DNA from: Parashewanella spongiae
Lineage (GTDB): Bacteria; Pseudomonadota; Gammaproteobacteria; Enterobacterales; Shewanellaceae
Length of the DNA: 64,000 bases
Direction of reading: 5' to 3'
Assembly (NCBI RefSeq): GCF_004358345.1
Contig: NZ_CP037952.1
Coordinates: 620,001-684,000 of the forward strand
In this document: piece after piece, positions 56,053-64,000 of the stretch
Layout of the letters: every line of letters starts with the position of its first letter
Numbering within the stretch: position 1 is the first letter of the stretch
The notes under the pieces: model-generated
Database searches by the model: none
What the model was told of the DNA's origin: nothing
The model's input: only the letters and a program-made list of their open reading frames with translations
Made by a program: the position numbers and the translations under genes

Positions 56053-56478
56053 TAACTTGATACTAGCGAGCACACTTCTCAATTGAAACTTCAAAGTCGT
56101 GATGCGAAGTATCATGCGACCTAAAGGGAGGTTCCGCAGTAAACTTCCCTCTTGAAAGTATCGTGTATCCCCAATGAAATTAATGGTCCTTCGCTCATAT
56201 CGGTTAATGATTAACAGCTTTTAAGTCGAAACTGTGCTTCAGCGAAAGTGAGTTTCGATGAGTCATAAGCTGTCATCACATTGATAAATACCAATTACTG
56301 TAATTGGTATAATATTGAATTGGCTTTACTAAAAATCATCTTATGACATTTGTCACCTTGTTTTGGTGATCTTTGTGTCTAACTAAATTTATTCCCTTCC
56401 ACAATAATTGGTTTCGAAAGCAAAAGGCTCGACCTCAACCGAATTGAAACATAATTTATTTAAGCAAGGAAATGCGAC
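56053..56478. other. Intergenic stretch before the TPR gene
   Basis: No gene seen apart from a joined pair of family A ends at 56289-56309. AAGGAAA at 56465-56471 is the ribosome site of the TPR gene. Confidence 0.5.
56289..56309. repeat. Two family A ends fused without an interior
   Basis: TACCAATTAC-TG-TAATTGGTA: left and right ends joined directly, 21 bp. It looks like the product of a deletion of the whole interior. Confidence 0.8.
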
Positions 56479-57138
56479 ATGAAAACTTTATTATTACTGA
56501 CAAGTATTTTTGCCTCACAATCAGTGTTAGCACTCACTACAGAAGACGCGATTACTCAAACCGATGCCGCGATGAATACAATGAACATGGCTCAGTTACA
56601 ACAGCTGGCAAGCGAAACAATGGATTATGCGAACGCTTATGCAAACTATCGCTTAGGTGTAGGGGCTAGTCTTGTTGGCAATGGTGCGCTCGCAAAGGAA
56701 GCGTTAACCCAAGCTGCTTCGGTCCTTGAAACATTAAACCAGCAACAAGATGATGCTGAAAACTATGCGTTATTGTCGGCCGTATACGGCATGCATATTT
56801 TCGTTGACCGTACGACTTATCAAGAGTTAGGTCCTAAATCAAACCATGCTTTACAGCAAGCAGAGGAGCTTGAGCCGAATAACCCACGAGTACAATTGGT
56901 TAAAGCGATTGCCAATTACTATAAACCCAATAAAAGTATCGAATACATTAATCAAGCACTCAATGATTTTGAACTGCCTTGTGAAATCATTTGCTGGGGT
57001 AAATCTGAGTCTTTTGTTTGGCGCGGTTTGGCTCAACAACAAAAAGGCGACTTAACCGCAGCAAAACAAGATTGGCAACAAGCTCTTGTGGTAAACCCTA
57101 CCAATGGGTGGGCTAAGTCCTTACTTCAACAGTTTTAA
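56479..57138 (+). CDS. Secreted TPR-like protein, 219 aa
   Basis: A signal peptide (MKTLLLLTSIFASQSVLA) is followed by helical pairs of TPR type: LAKEALTQAASVLETLNQ, HALQQAEELEPNNPRVQLVK and GDLTAAKQDWQQALVVNPTN. It is likely a periplasmic protein-binding scaffold. I do not know its partner. The histidine kinase gene begins 137 bases downstream on the same strand; the two may be linked, but the gap allows a separate promoter. AAGGAAA supports the start. Confidence 0.8.
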   Translation: MKTLLLLTSIFASQSVLALTTEDAITQTDAAMNTMNMAQLQQLASETMDYANAYANYRLGVGASLVGNGALAKEALTQAASVLETLNQQQDDAENYALLSAVYGMHIFVDRTTYQELGPKSNHALQQAEELEPNNPRVQLVKAIANYYKPNKSIEYINQALNDFELPCEIICWGKSESFVWRGLAQQQKGDLTAAKQDWQQALVVNPTNGWAKSLLQQF

Positions 57139-57275
57139 TAGTGAAAAAATGACGGCTCTAATTAGGGAGCCGCTCTGTACATCAATTCAGCAACGTGTTA
57201 AAAACAAAGCATTAAACCTACAGACCAATTGAAAGCTTGCCAAACTAGTGTTTTTAGGTAAAAGGGAAGAACACC

Positions 57276-58424
57276 ATGACCGCCAGTCAGCTCAATTCAG
57301 CGCAATCATGCGTAAAAACGCCTAGTTCGAGAAAAAAATTAGAAGATCGTTTTGCTTGGGTTTATCTGTGTAATCTGGTTTTTTATTTTATCCCGATGTT
57401 TATTGCGTCTATGGCGGCATGGGAGATAATTACCAGCTTAGTAGTGTTAGCAGCCTTCCTTCCCTTATATTTTTGGGCGCATCGCTGCACCAGCATTCAA
57501 GCTAAATACCCAATTGCACTGATATTTATACTTTCGGTTGGTGTCACACCCCTCAACAGTGGCTCGTTAGCTTTATTCACTTATGTAGCTTTTTATTGTG
57601 GCTTTCATTATCGAATCCCAAAAACCTTGTGGTTATGGGCAGGCCAAATCGCCACATTAATTGCCCTCAATTTACTATTAGGATTTCCGAACCCATACTT
57701 TGCGCTTTGGGGGGCAGGCTTAACTATCGGTATTGGCCTTATTGGTTTAGCCGCGCGTAAACGTGAAGAGCACTTTAGAGCAGAGCAACAAAGCCGTGCT
57801 GAAATCAAGACCCTCGCGACTATGGTTGAACGTGAGCGCATCGCAAGGGATCTTCATGACGTCATGGGGCACAGCCTATCGTCGATATCACTCAAAGCCG
57901 AATTAGCCAGCAAACTGATAGAAAGTAATCAATTAGAAACAGCTAAACAACATCTTGATGAATTAGCACAAATATCCAGAGAAAGTTTGTCTCAATTAAG
58001 GCAAACGGTGTCGAATTATAAGCACAAAGGGTTATCGTCAACTGTGACTGAATTATGTCAGAGCTTACGTGATAAATCACTCAGTGTTACTTTAGTTGGA
58101 GAACTCCCCAAGACATTGAATGCCATGCAAGAAAGTCATTTAACGTTAATACTCACTGAGCTGTGCAACAATATATTGCGCCATAGTAAGGCTGAGGAAT
58201 GTGAATTTAACTTTATTGAACACTCAGATAATTTTGTGATTACCTTAACTGAAAATGTGAGTTATTCAGACAAGGCAACCGAAAGTTTTAATGAGGGAAA
58301 TGGACTCACCGGAATACGTGAGCGCTTGCAAGATATTGATGGTCAGTTCTATTATCAACTCCACCCACAATTAATGTTTACCATTGAGTTACCTAAGCAA
58401 GACAAGGATGTGAATCATGATTAA
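57276..58424 (+). CDS. Sensor histidine kinase, DesK-like
   Basis: 382 residues. About five membrane segments (residues 25-165) are followed by a dimerisation domain of the HisKA_3 type: ERERIARDLHDVMGHSLSSI, with the phosphorylated His in DLHD. The ATP domain has ILTELCNNILRHSKAEE (N box) and NGLTGIRERL (G box). DesK-like kinases sense membrane state or other envelope signals. The next gene overlaps by eight bases and encodes its response regulator. Confidence 0.92.
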   Translation: MTASQLNSAQSCVKTPSSRKKLEDRFAWVYLCNLVFYFIPMFIASMAAWEIITSLVVLAAFLPLYFWAHRCTSIQAKYPIALIFILSVGVTPLNSGSLALFTYVAFYCGFHYRIPKTLWLWAGQIATLIALNLLLGFPNPYFALWGAGLTIGIGLIGLAARKREEHFRAEQQSRAEIKTLATMVERERIARDLHDVMGHSLSSISLKAELASKLIESNQLETAKQHLDELAQISRESLSQLRQTVSNYKHKGLSSTVTELCQSLRDKSLSVTLVGELPKTLNAMQESHLTLILTELCNNILRHSKAEECEFNFIEHSDNFVITLTENVSYSDKATESFNEGNGLTGIRERLQDIDGQFYYQLHPQLMFTIELPKQDKDVNHD

Positions 58425-59016
58425 AATTTTATTGGCGGAAGATCAAGCTATGGTGCGCGGCGCGCTGTCGGCCTTGCTATCACTCTGCGGCCAATATCAA
58501 GTGACTGAAGCCAAAGACGGCGAGCAGGCATTGCAATTACTCAAAAATGATTCCTTTGATTTGTTGTTAAGCGATATTGAAATGCCCGGCCGCACCGGTA
58601 TCGAATTGGCACAATGGGTAGCGGAAAACCAACCAAAGATTAAAGTCGTTATCGTCACGACGTTTAGCCGCGCAGGTTACATTAAACGTGCAATCGAATG
58701 TGGAGTAGGAGGTTTTTTATTAAAAGACGCGCCTTCAGAAGAATTGGTCGCAGCGATTAATTCAGTGTTAAACGGCAGGCGAGTGATTGATCCTGAACTT
58801 GCCATGATGGCCATTGGTGATAAAGATCCATTAAATGATAAAGAACGCCGTTCACTGCGCCTTGCTGCCGAAGGGAAGTCGACCGCTGACATTGCCACAA
58901 GCTTGTTTATTGCAGAAGGTACGGTTCGGAATTACTTGTCTGAAGCCATCAACAAACTTAATGCCAGTAATCGAATCGATGCAGCGAGAATTGCTCAACA
59001 AAAAGGCTGGTTGTGA
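58417..59016 (+). CDS. Response regulator, NarL/DesR family
   Basis: 199 residues. The receiver domain has AEDQAMVRGALSALL with the acidic pocket, LLLSDIEMPGRTGIELA with the phosphorylated Asp, and LLKDAPSEELV with the conserved Lys. The LuxR-type DNA-binding domain reads LAAEGKSTADIATSLFIAEG and TVRNYLSEAINKL. It is translationally coupled to the kinase (8-bp overlap). Targets cannot be read from the sequence; the pair resembles DesK/DesR, which controls lipid desaturation in Bacillus. Confidence 0.93.
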   Translation: MIKILLAEDQAMVRGALSALLSLCGQYQVTEAKDGEQALQLLKNDSFDLLLSDIEMPGRTGIELAQWVAENQPKIKVVIVTTFSRAGYIKRAIECGVGGFLLKDAPSEELVAAINSVLNGRRVIDPELAMMAIGDKDPLNDKERRSLRLAAEGKSTADIATSLFIAEGTVRNYLSEAINKLNASNRIDAARIAQQKGWL

Positions 59017-59082
59017 AGGTCTGAAAATTCAATAGTGCAAAAATTCTACATGTATTGAAAAGAGGGGAAGTTGGGGTATTGA

Positions 59083-60711
59083 TTAAAATTTAAGTTTTGG
59101 CTCAATAATAAATCCAATATATTGCTTCCACCCAGAACGAGACTTTTCTAGGCACAAATCAATATCTTTTTCATCCTTAATGACCCTTTTTAAGATTAGA
59201 TCTTCACGCCTCCATAAGTATTGTGTGACAACAACTTTCACAATGTGCCCTTTCTGTAAATATTGTTTTGCTCGTGCGCACACCGCGGCATCCATTCCTT
59301 TTGTTCCAAGATTAAAATTCGTTAAACTTATTTTTTCAAGCGGTAAGTGCTGGTGGCCAGCTTTATGTCGCCCTTTATAAGCAGAATTAATCATGCAGGC
59401 TTCCATGACGGTTGCATAGACACACATGTCTTTGAGGAAAACATCAAGCTGTTCGGTAGAGTTTGAAGCAATACCACAAATACTTAAAAATTCAGTTTTT
59501 CTTTTTGGGTCATTTGAACATAGAATGTTATAGGCCGCCCGAGAAAAGTCTTTTTCTAGAATCATACGCTGAATGGTATCTGGACACAGGCCAGTTAGAC
59601 AGTCAGCAACACCATGAAAAATAGTTATGCTTTTTTGTCCATTCACTGATGAATTAATTTCAACTTGCGAGGTGTCATCTGATGCTACCTCGTTGTCAAA
59701 TAAGTGATTCCATAAGTCATTTGTAACAATTTGCTCTAATTTTAATTTATCCAGCTTATCGGATAAACTTAACCCTAATACTTGGATAAGATGGCTAAAT
59801 TTTCCATGTAAAAATGGAGACGTTTGCGGGTCTTCAATGAACAGCCAAGTTTTTGCGATTTCGTTCGCTACAATAGATGGAAGTCCATTTAGAAAAACCC
59901 TGGGGTTTGCATCTTTTATTCCAGACTCTCTGAGCAAGATAGTTAGTGTTTTCAATATGGAGTGATGACATTTTATAGTGTCTCCTTTCATCCATTCTTC
60001 CAAAGATGGCATTACAAAGCTCTGTTGCTCCAGTATATAGGCATTGATCAACTTTGATTTATTATTAAGCAGTTGTTCCTCAGGATGTTCACAATAACGA
60101 TGATCATGAAATCGCACCAACTCACAAGTTTGATGCTTGTTTATCAGAGTTTTTAGAATGTTAGGCTCAAGAGTCAAGCAAAGTTGTTGCCCTAATAGCA
60201 TAATGGCTGGAAAATATGTGCGAATGTCTGTTGCGCGACAGGTCAATTTTTGAAGTTCATCACTCAGTTGTGGAAATCTTAACTTCATCGATGCATTTGT
60301 TGCATCACATATAGATTGGCGTACTTGAGGTAATAAGCTCGTACAATACAAGTGTGCTTTTTCTCTTGAAGGGACAATAATTTCATCAAATGGAACTTTC
60401 GTAAGGTCGACAACATAATATGTATTATCATCCGAATAATCACTTTCATTTTTAAAGTGAGGAAACAATGTGCTAAATGTTGCTTCTGATCCTCTATATG
60501 GAAAGCGTCGGTCTCCTTTAAAACAAGTTTGATGAAATTGACTGACAATACCAAGTTTGTTTTCGAAACCAGCGTTCTTATCCTGAACGGTATATTCATG
60601 ATCTGCACGTTTTATCGTTGAAGAAAAAAATTCAAGTCTTAGCTCGTTTACAACCGGTGATTCTGTCGTTAGCTTTGTGCTTGAAAAGTCAATATTTGCC
60701 AGAAAGCTCAT
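59083..60711 (-). CDS. Orphan protein, 542 aa, unknown function
   Basis: A cytoplasmic-looking protein with no signal peptide, membrane helix or repeat that I recognise. It begins MSFLANIDFSSTKLTTESPV and ends KQYIGFIIEPKLKF. It has scattered Cys and His (FHDHRYCEHPEE, HKAGHQHLPLEK) and is AT-rich. It stands alone between the two-component system and miniature elements. Its size, composition and isolation recall the ankyrin protein at 901-3174, which raises the idea of an effector-like gene, but no domain supports that. A ribosome-like AGGAA lies 7-11 bases before the ATG. Confidence 0.7.
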   Translation of the reverse strand: MSFLANIDFSSTKLTTESPVVNELRLEFFSSTIKRADHEYTVQDKNAGFENKLGIVSQFHQTCFKGDRRFPYRGSEATFSTLFPHFKNESDYSDDNTYYVVDLTKVPFDEIIVPSREKAHLYCTSLLPQVRQSICDATNASMKLRFPQLSDELQKLTCRATDIRTYFPAIMLLGQQLCLTLEPNILKTLINKHQTCELVRFHDHRYCEHPEEQLLNNKSKLINAYILEQQSFVMPSLEEWMKGDTIKCHHSILKTLTILLRESGIKDANPRVFLNGLPSIVANEIAKTWLFIEDPQTSPFLHGKFSHLIQVLGLSLSDKLDKLKLEQIVTNDLWNHLFDNEVASDDTSQVEINSSVNGQKSITIFHGVADCLTGLCPDTIQRMILEKDFSRAAYNILCSNDPKRKTEFLSICGIASNSTEQLDVFLKDMCVYATVMEACMINSAYKGRHKAGHQHLPLEKISLTNFNLGTKGMDAAVCARAKQYLQKGHIVKVVVTQYLWRREDLILKRVIKDEKDIDLCLEKSRSGWKQYIGFIIEPKLKF

Positions 60712-60839
60712 TGAAATTCCTAAAAAAAGAACGAAAACAAATGTTAAAGCTTGATTAACTATTTCCCCAATGAATAATAGTTAATTTTTAGTGCGAGTTT
60801 AATCACTCTGGGTTTAATTCCTCGTCCCTTGGGGCGAAC

Positions 60840-61157
60840 TAGGGTCTGTTGATCTTTCGTGATTGTTTTTGCAGCGATAAATTGGTTATTTTATGCAAGG
60901 CAGAGTTTGTGAGGTTTGGTTATTATCGACATACAAAACTGTCGTTACTTCGTTTCCAAATAAGAAAACGGTAACGCAGCACCTTTTATTTAGAAAGAGC
61001 GACCAATTTACGCTCTCTCTTTTTTCGATGCTTTTGAGCATTCACTGTTCTGTGTTGTGACCAGCTCACTTAGATGGCTAAGCATCACTGCTCACGCCTT
61101 GAACAGATAAATACTCAAATAGCACAAAATTTAATCCTGAAAGATCAACAGACCCTA
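60840..61157. repeat. Family D miniature element, copy 2 (with core)
   Basis: 318 bp between TAGGGTCTGTTGATCTTTC and GAAAGATCAACAGACCCTA. Core at 60927-60944, set between TTTGGTTAT and TTCCAAATAAG, where copy 1 has only TTTGGTATTCCAAATAAG. Just before it lies a small hairpin (CGTCCCTTGGGGCG) like those inserted in family B copy 3. Confidence 0.88.
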
Positions 61158-61165
61158 ACATAAAA

Positions 61166-61508
61166 GGTTTGTGTCTTGTCATACCTGCGTAGGCTGGTAT
61201 CCAGCGACTTTCACTAAACAAGAACGAACGTTAGACTACCGACATACAAAACTGTCGTTATTACATTGCTACGTCAAGACAATTTTGAGAAGTATTCTTT
61301 ATAAACCAAAGTGAGCACATACAAGCTCCCAAAGGGCAAGGCTAAAGGGTTCCATTACTGCGTTACAAGCACTTAAATTACCCCGACAAAAGCACAAAGT
61401 GCGTTGAGCGCCAGCGTTGTATGGCGGCCGTAGGGAATATAGTACTTCGAGCTTGCACTGTAACCCTTTAGCTCTTGTTAAGTGAGAGATTAATTACTGT
61501 AATTGGTA
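61166..61508. repeat. Chimeric element: left arm of E, right arm of A
   Basis: From 61166 to about 61235 it follows family E (TTGTCATACC, GGCTGGTATCCAG, then TTAGACTACC). The shared core lies at 61240-61257. From there to 61508 it follows family A, ending TTAATTACTGTAATTGGTA. The change of family falls within the core. Confidence 0.82.
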
Positions 61509-61725
61509 TAATACGGGTATAGGATGAAGCTTGGTGCCTACAAATTAATATTCTTTAATTAAATGAAATACTATGAATCGGAATATGCTAGCTAACACGG
61601 GTAAGCGTCATATTCGAGTACCACTCCGATATTTGAATTCAAAACCGTGTTTTCTTTAAAGCATTGTGTTCAAAAAATTCTCTGTTAATATATGTATAAA
61701 TTCACAGTACTTGGGTGCGAATAGT

Positions 61726-63801
61726 TTGCAGCGATTGGATCTTATCCCCATCACCGAATTGAAAGGTGTGGCGAAAAAAGTTGCCGAAAAACTCGAAAAA
61801 CTGAGCATTCGCACAGTTCAAGATTTGTTGTTTCATTTACCAATGCGGTATGAAGATCGTACCCAAATATTCCCGATAGATAGCATTTCCGCGGGCGAAC
61901 ATTGCACCATAGTCGGCGAAATAACCTCAAGCCAAATTCTTCATGGACGTAAGCGCATGCTGACGTGTAATGTACGCGACGACAGTGGCTCAATTACTCT
62001 CAGGTTCTTTAATTTTTCAGCCGCTCAGCATAATTCTATGCAAACGGGTAAACGTATTCGTGCGTTTGGCGAAATCCGACTTGGGAAATATCAAGCTGAA
62101 ATCGTGCATCCAGATTATAAAATACTTGATGACGAACAAACTGTGGTGCTTGAAAACACCCTGACACCCATCTACCCATCGACTGAAGGCTTAAAACAGC
62201 CAAGTTGGATGAGGTTGACTGAGCAGGCTTTGGAACTACTGCAAAGCGGTGGGCTAACTGAATTACTGCCTGAGTCATTGAGGCCGAATCAAGTCTCATT
62301 AGCTGATGCTATACGCACGTTACATCGTCCCGATAATCAAGTGCCATTAACGTTATTAGAAACAGGGACACACCCAGCTCAACAACGTTTAGCGCAAGAA
62401 GAATTGTTGGCGCATAACTTGAGCATGCTCAAACTTCGTCAACGAAGTAATCAAGATCCTGCTATCAGCATGGCATCGACAGGACAATTAATCGCTTCAT
62501 TTTTAAAACAATTGCCTTTTGAGCCTACAGGGGCACAAACACGTGTAACAGCTGAAATTGCAGCAGACTTAACTAAAAATGCGCCTATGATGCGTTTAGT
62601 ACAAGGTGATGTTGGTTCAGGTAAAACCCTTGTTGCGGCATTAGCTGCATTGCAAGTGATTGAAAACGGTTATCAAGTGGCGCTTATGGCACCCACGGAG
62701 TTACTTGCTGAGCAACATGCGATTAATTTTACAGAATGGTTTGAGCCTTTAGGCTTAAAAGTCGGCTGGTTAGCAGGTAAATTAAAAGGTAAAGCACGGC
62801 AACAATCATTAGAAGACATTGTTTCAGGTGCAGCTCACATTATCGTGGGAACTCATGCTGTATTTCAAGAGCAGGTTAAATATAAAAAGTTGGCGCTTAC
62901 TATCATTGATGAGCAGCATAGGTTTGGTGTTCATCAGCGACTAGGGCTTAGAGAAAAAGGCATCAGTCAAGGTTATTATCCACATCAGTTGATCATGACG
63001 GCGACGCCTATTCCACGTACTTTATCGATGACCGCTTATGCCGATTTAGATACTTCGATAATCGATGAGTTACCACCGGGTCGAACTCCTGTAACAACGG
63101 TTGCCGTATCCGATCAACGCCGTGGTGATGTTATTGAACGAGTGCGTATCGCAGCAACAGAAGGAAAACGCCAAGCTTATTGGGTTTGTACCTTAATTGA
63201 TGAATCTGAAGTGCTCGAATGTCAGGCGGCCGAAGATACCGCAGAGGAACTAAAGTCGCTTTTACCTGCACTAACGATAGGATTAGTTCATGGTCGCCTA
63301 AAAAGTGCTGAAAAACAACAGATCATGGAGCAGTTTAGTCAAGGTAAAATTGATCTGCTGGTGGCGACCACAGTGATTGAAGTTGGGGTAAATGTCCCTA
63401 ATGCCAGTTTGATGATAATAGATAATCCTGAGCGTTTGGGACTAGCACAACTTCACCAGCTTAGAGGGCGAGTAGGGCGTGGTGCTACTGTCAGTCATTG
63501 TGTAATGCTATATAAATCACCCTTATCTTATACCGCTAAGCAGCGGCTTGGTGTACTGCGCCAAAGTAATGATGGTTTTGTTATTGCGCAAAAAGATTTA
63601 GAGATACGAGGTCCCGGAGAAGTGTTAGGTACAAAACAAACGGGTCTTGCGGATATGAAAGTTGCTGATTTGAGCCGCGATCAAGCGTTAATACCACAAG
63701 TGCAAATGTTAGCTCAGCATATTTTGGAACAAGTACCAGAAAATGTGGATTCGATTATCCAGCGCTGGTTAGGCGATAAAGATAAATATGTACAAGCGTA
63801 A
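61726..63801 (+). CDS. recG: ATP-dependent DNA helicase RecG
   Basis: 691 residues from TTG 61726, close to the 693 of E. coli. The N-terminal wedge domain reads LKGVAKKVAEKLEKL and DLLFHLPMRYEDRTQ. Helicase motifs follow in order: RLVQGDVGSGKTLVAALAAL (Walker A), TIIDEQHRFGVHQR (DEQH), MTATPIPRTL, VATTVIEVGVNVPNASLMII and HQLRGRVGRG. RecG reverses stalled replication forks and processes R-loops and branched DNA. The frame is open back to a GTG at 61666, but that adds residues with no family match. Confidence 0.93.
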   Translation: MQRLDLIPITELKGVAKKVAEKLEKLSIRTVQDLLFHLPMRYEDRTQIFPIDSISAGEHCTIVGEITSSQILHGRKRMLTCNVRDDSGSITLRFFNFSAAQHNSMQTGKRIRAFGEIRLGKYQAEIVHPDYKILDDEQTVVLENTLTPIYPSTEGLKQPSWMRLTEQALELLQSGGLTELLPESLRPNQVSLADAIRTLHRPDNQVPLTLLETGTHPAQQRLAQEELLAHNLSMLKLRQRSNQDPAISMASTGQLIASFLKQLPFEPTGAQTRVTAEIAADLTKNAPMMRLVQGDVGSGKTLVAALAALQVIENGYQVALMAPTELLAEQHAINFTEWFEPLGLKVGWLAGKLKGKARQQSLEDIVSGAAHIIVGTHAVFQEQVKYKKLALTIIDEQHRFGVHQRLGLREKGISQGYYPHQLIMTATPIPRTLSMTAYADLDTSIIDELPPGRTPVTTVAVSDQRRGDVIERVRIAATEGKRQAYWVCTLIDESEVLECQAAEDTAEELKSLLPALTIGLVHGRLKSAEKQQIMEQFSQGKIDLLVATTVIEVGVNVPNASLMIIDNPERLGLAQLHQLRGRVGRGATVSHCVMLYKSPLSYTAKQRLGVLRQSNDGFVIAQKDLEIRGPGEVLGTKQTGLADMKVADLSRDQALIPQVQMLAQHILEQVPENVDSIIQRWLGDKDKYVQA

Positions 63802-63886
63802 ATATGATTACAATTAAAAACAATTTTAGTGACTGCAATTACCAATGTTTTTAGGATAATATAAAATCTCAATGAGATTGAGCATT

Positions 63887-63910
63887 GAATGTAAGGCTTA
63901 AGCCTTATTC
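63887..63910 (+). terminator. Palindrome after recG, possible terminator
   Basis: AAGGCTTAAGCCTT is fully self-complementary, with GAAT and ATTC flanks. A short T-rich stretch (ATTTAGTTTT) follows. It lies between recG and the next gene. Confidence 0.45.
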
Positions 63911-63952
63911 ATTTAGTTTTATGTTTAGTTTGATGATAGCGAAGGACGTAAT

Positions 63953-64000
63953 ATGCAAGCCGATCAACAAGATAAAAGTACCTTAAGAGCAACAGAAAGC
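63953..64000 (+). CDS. Start of an unidentified gene, cut by the window end
   Basis: Sixteen codons are visible, MQADQQDKSTLRATES, after AAGGA with good spacing. Too short to identify. Confidence 0.6.
   Translation, partial: MQADQQDKSTLRATES

Noticed and set aside
63842-63860. Element C end (CCAATGTTTTTAGGATAAT) after recG
   Set aside because: Only about ten bases match, with no partner end; chance is enough to explain it.

Overview
The window comes from a low-GC gammaproteobacterium of the Shewanellaceae type. Its housekeeping genes (cysI-cysH, a YajG-like lipoprotein beside a periplasmic cyclophilin, a YtfK/DUF1107 gene beside zapB, arfB, aroQ, rraA, recG) fit Shewanella-like genomes. The load of ankyrin, PPR-like and pentapeptide-repeat proteins and of small repeats suggests a host-associated relative such as Parashewanella. 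The genus is an inference from gene content.

Layout. 1-5.2 kb: end of cysI, cysH, an ankyrin protein, a 58-codon gene, the YajG-like lipoprotein, a secreted cyclophilin and a hypothetical gene with a clear terminator. 5.2-14 kb: a PPR-Smr pseudogene cut by a complete 1480-bp IS4-type element, two small envelope genes bracketed by inverted repeats, and an intact 1251-residue PPR-Smr gene. 14.3-19.5 kb: ytfK, zapB, an NhaC-type antiporter, an MFS transporter and a beta-propeller lipoprotein. 19.9-21.9 kb: a group II intron with its reverse transcriptase. 21.9-27.3 kb: a czcBA-type metal efflux locus with no czcC. 27.4-33.1 kb: arfB, aroQ, a pentapeptide protein, a glycosyltransferase, a PAP2 phosphatase, a small membrane protein and rraA. 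33.2-35.2 kb: debris of a second group II reverse transcriptase, then a decayed IS66 element. 35.4-49.6 kb: a CapA-like protein, DgcA, DgcN, a LysR regulator, GltS, a TonB receptor, an M14 carboxypeptidase and a D-aminoacylase-like lipoprotein. Together these look like one locus for taking up and using D-glutamate-containing peptides or polymers. 50-56 kb: an IS110 transposase, an IS630 remnant and a second intact PPR-Smr gene. 56.4-64 kb: a secreted TPR protein, a DesK/DesR-like two-component system, an orphan 542-residue protein, recG and the start of another gene.

The strongest unexplained signals are in the repeats. Five families of small non-coding elements (A-E below) are present, and nine copies carry the same internal hairpin, CGACATACAAAACTGTCG. 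Paired copies with and without it occur in this window, and one element (61166-61508) has the left arm of family E joined to the right arm of family A at that hairpin. The second signal is the PPR-Smr gene family. Its three members carry about 10, 4 and 0 full copies of an ~82-residue double repeat, share a ~190-bp upstream module, and end in what looks like an Smr domain, an arrangement best known from plant organelles.
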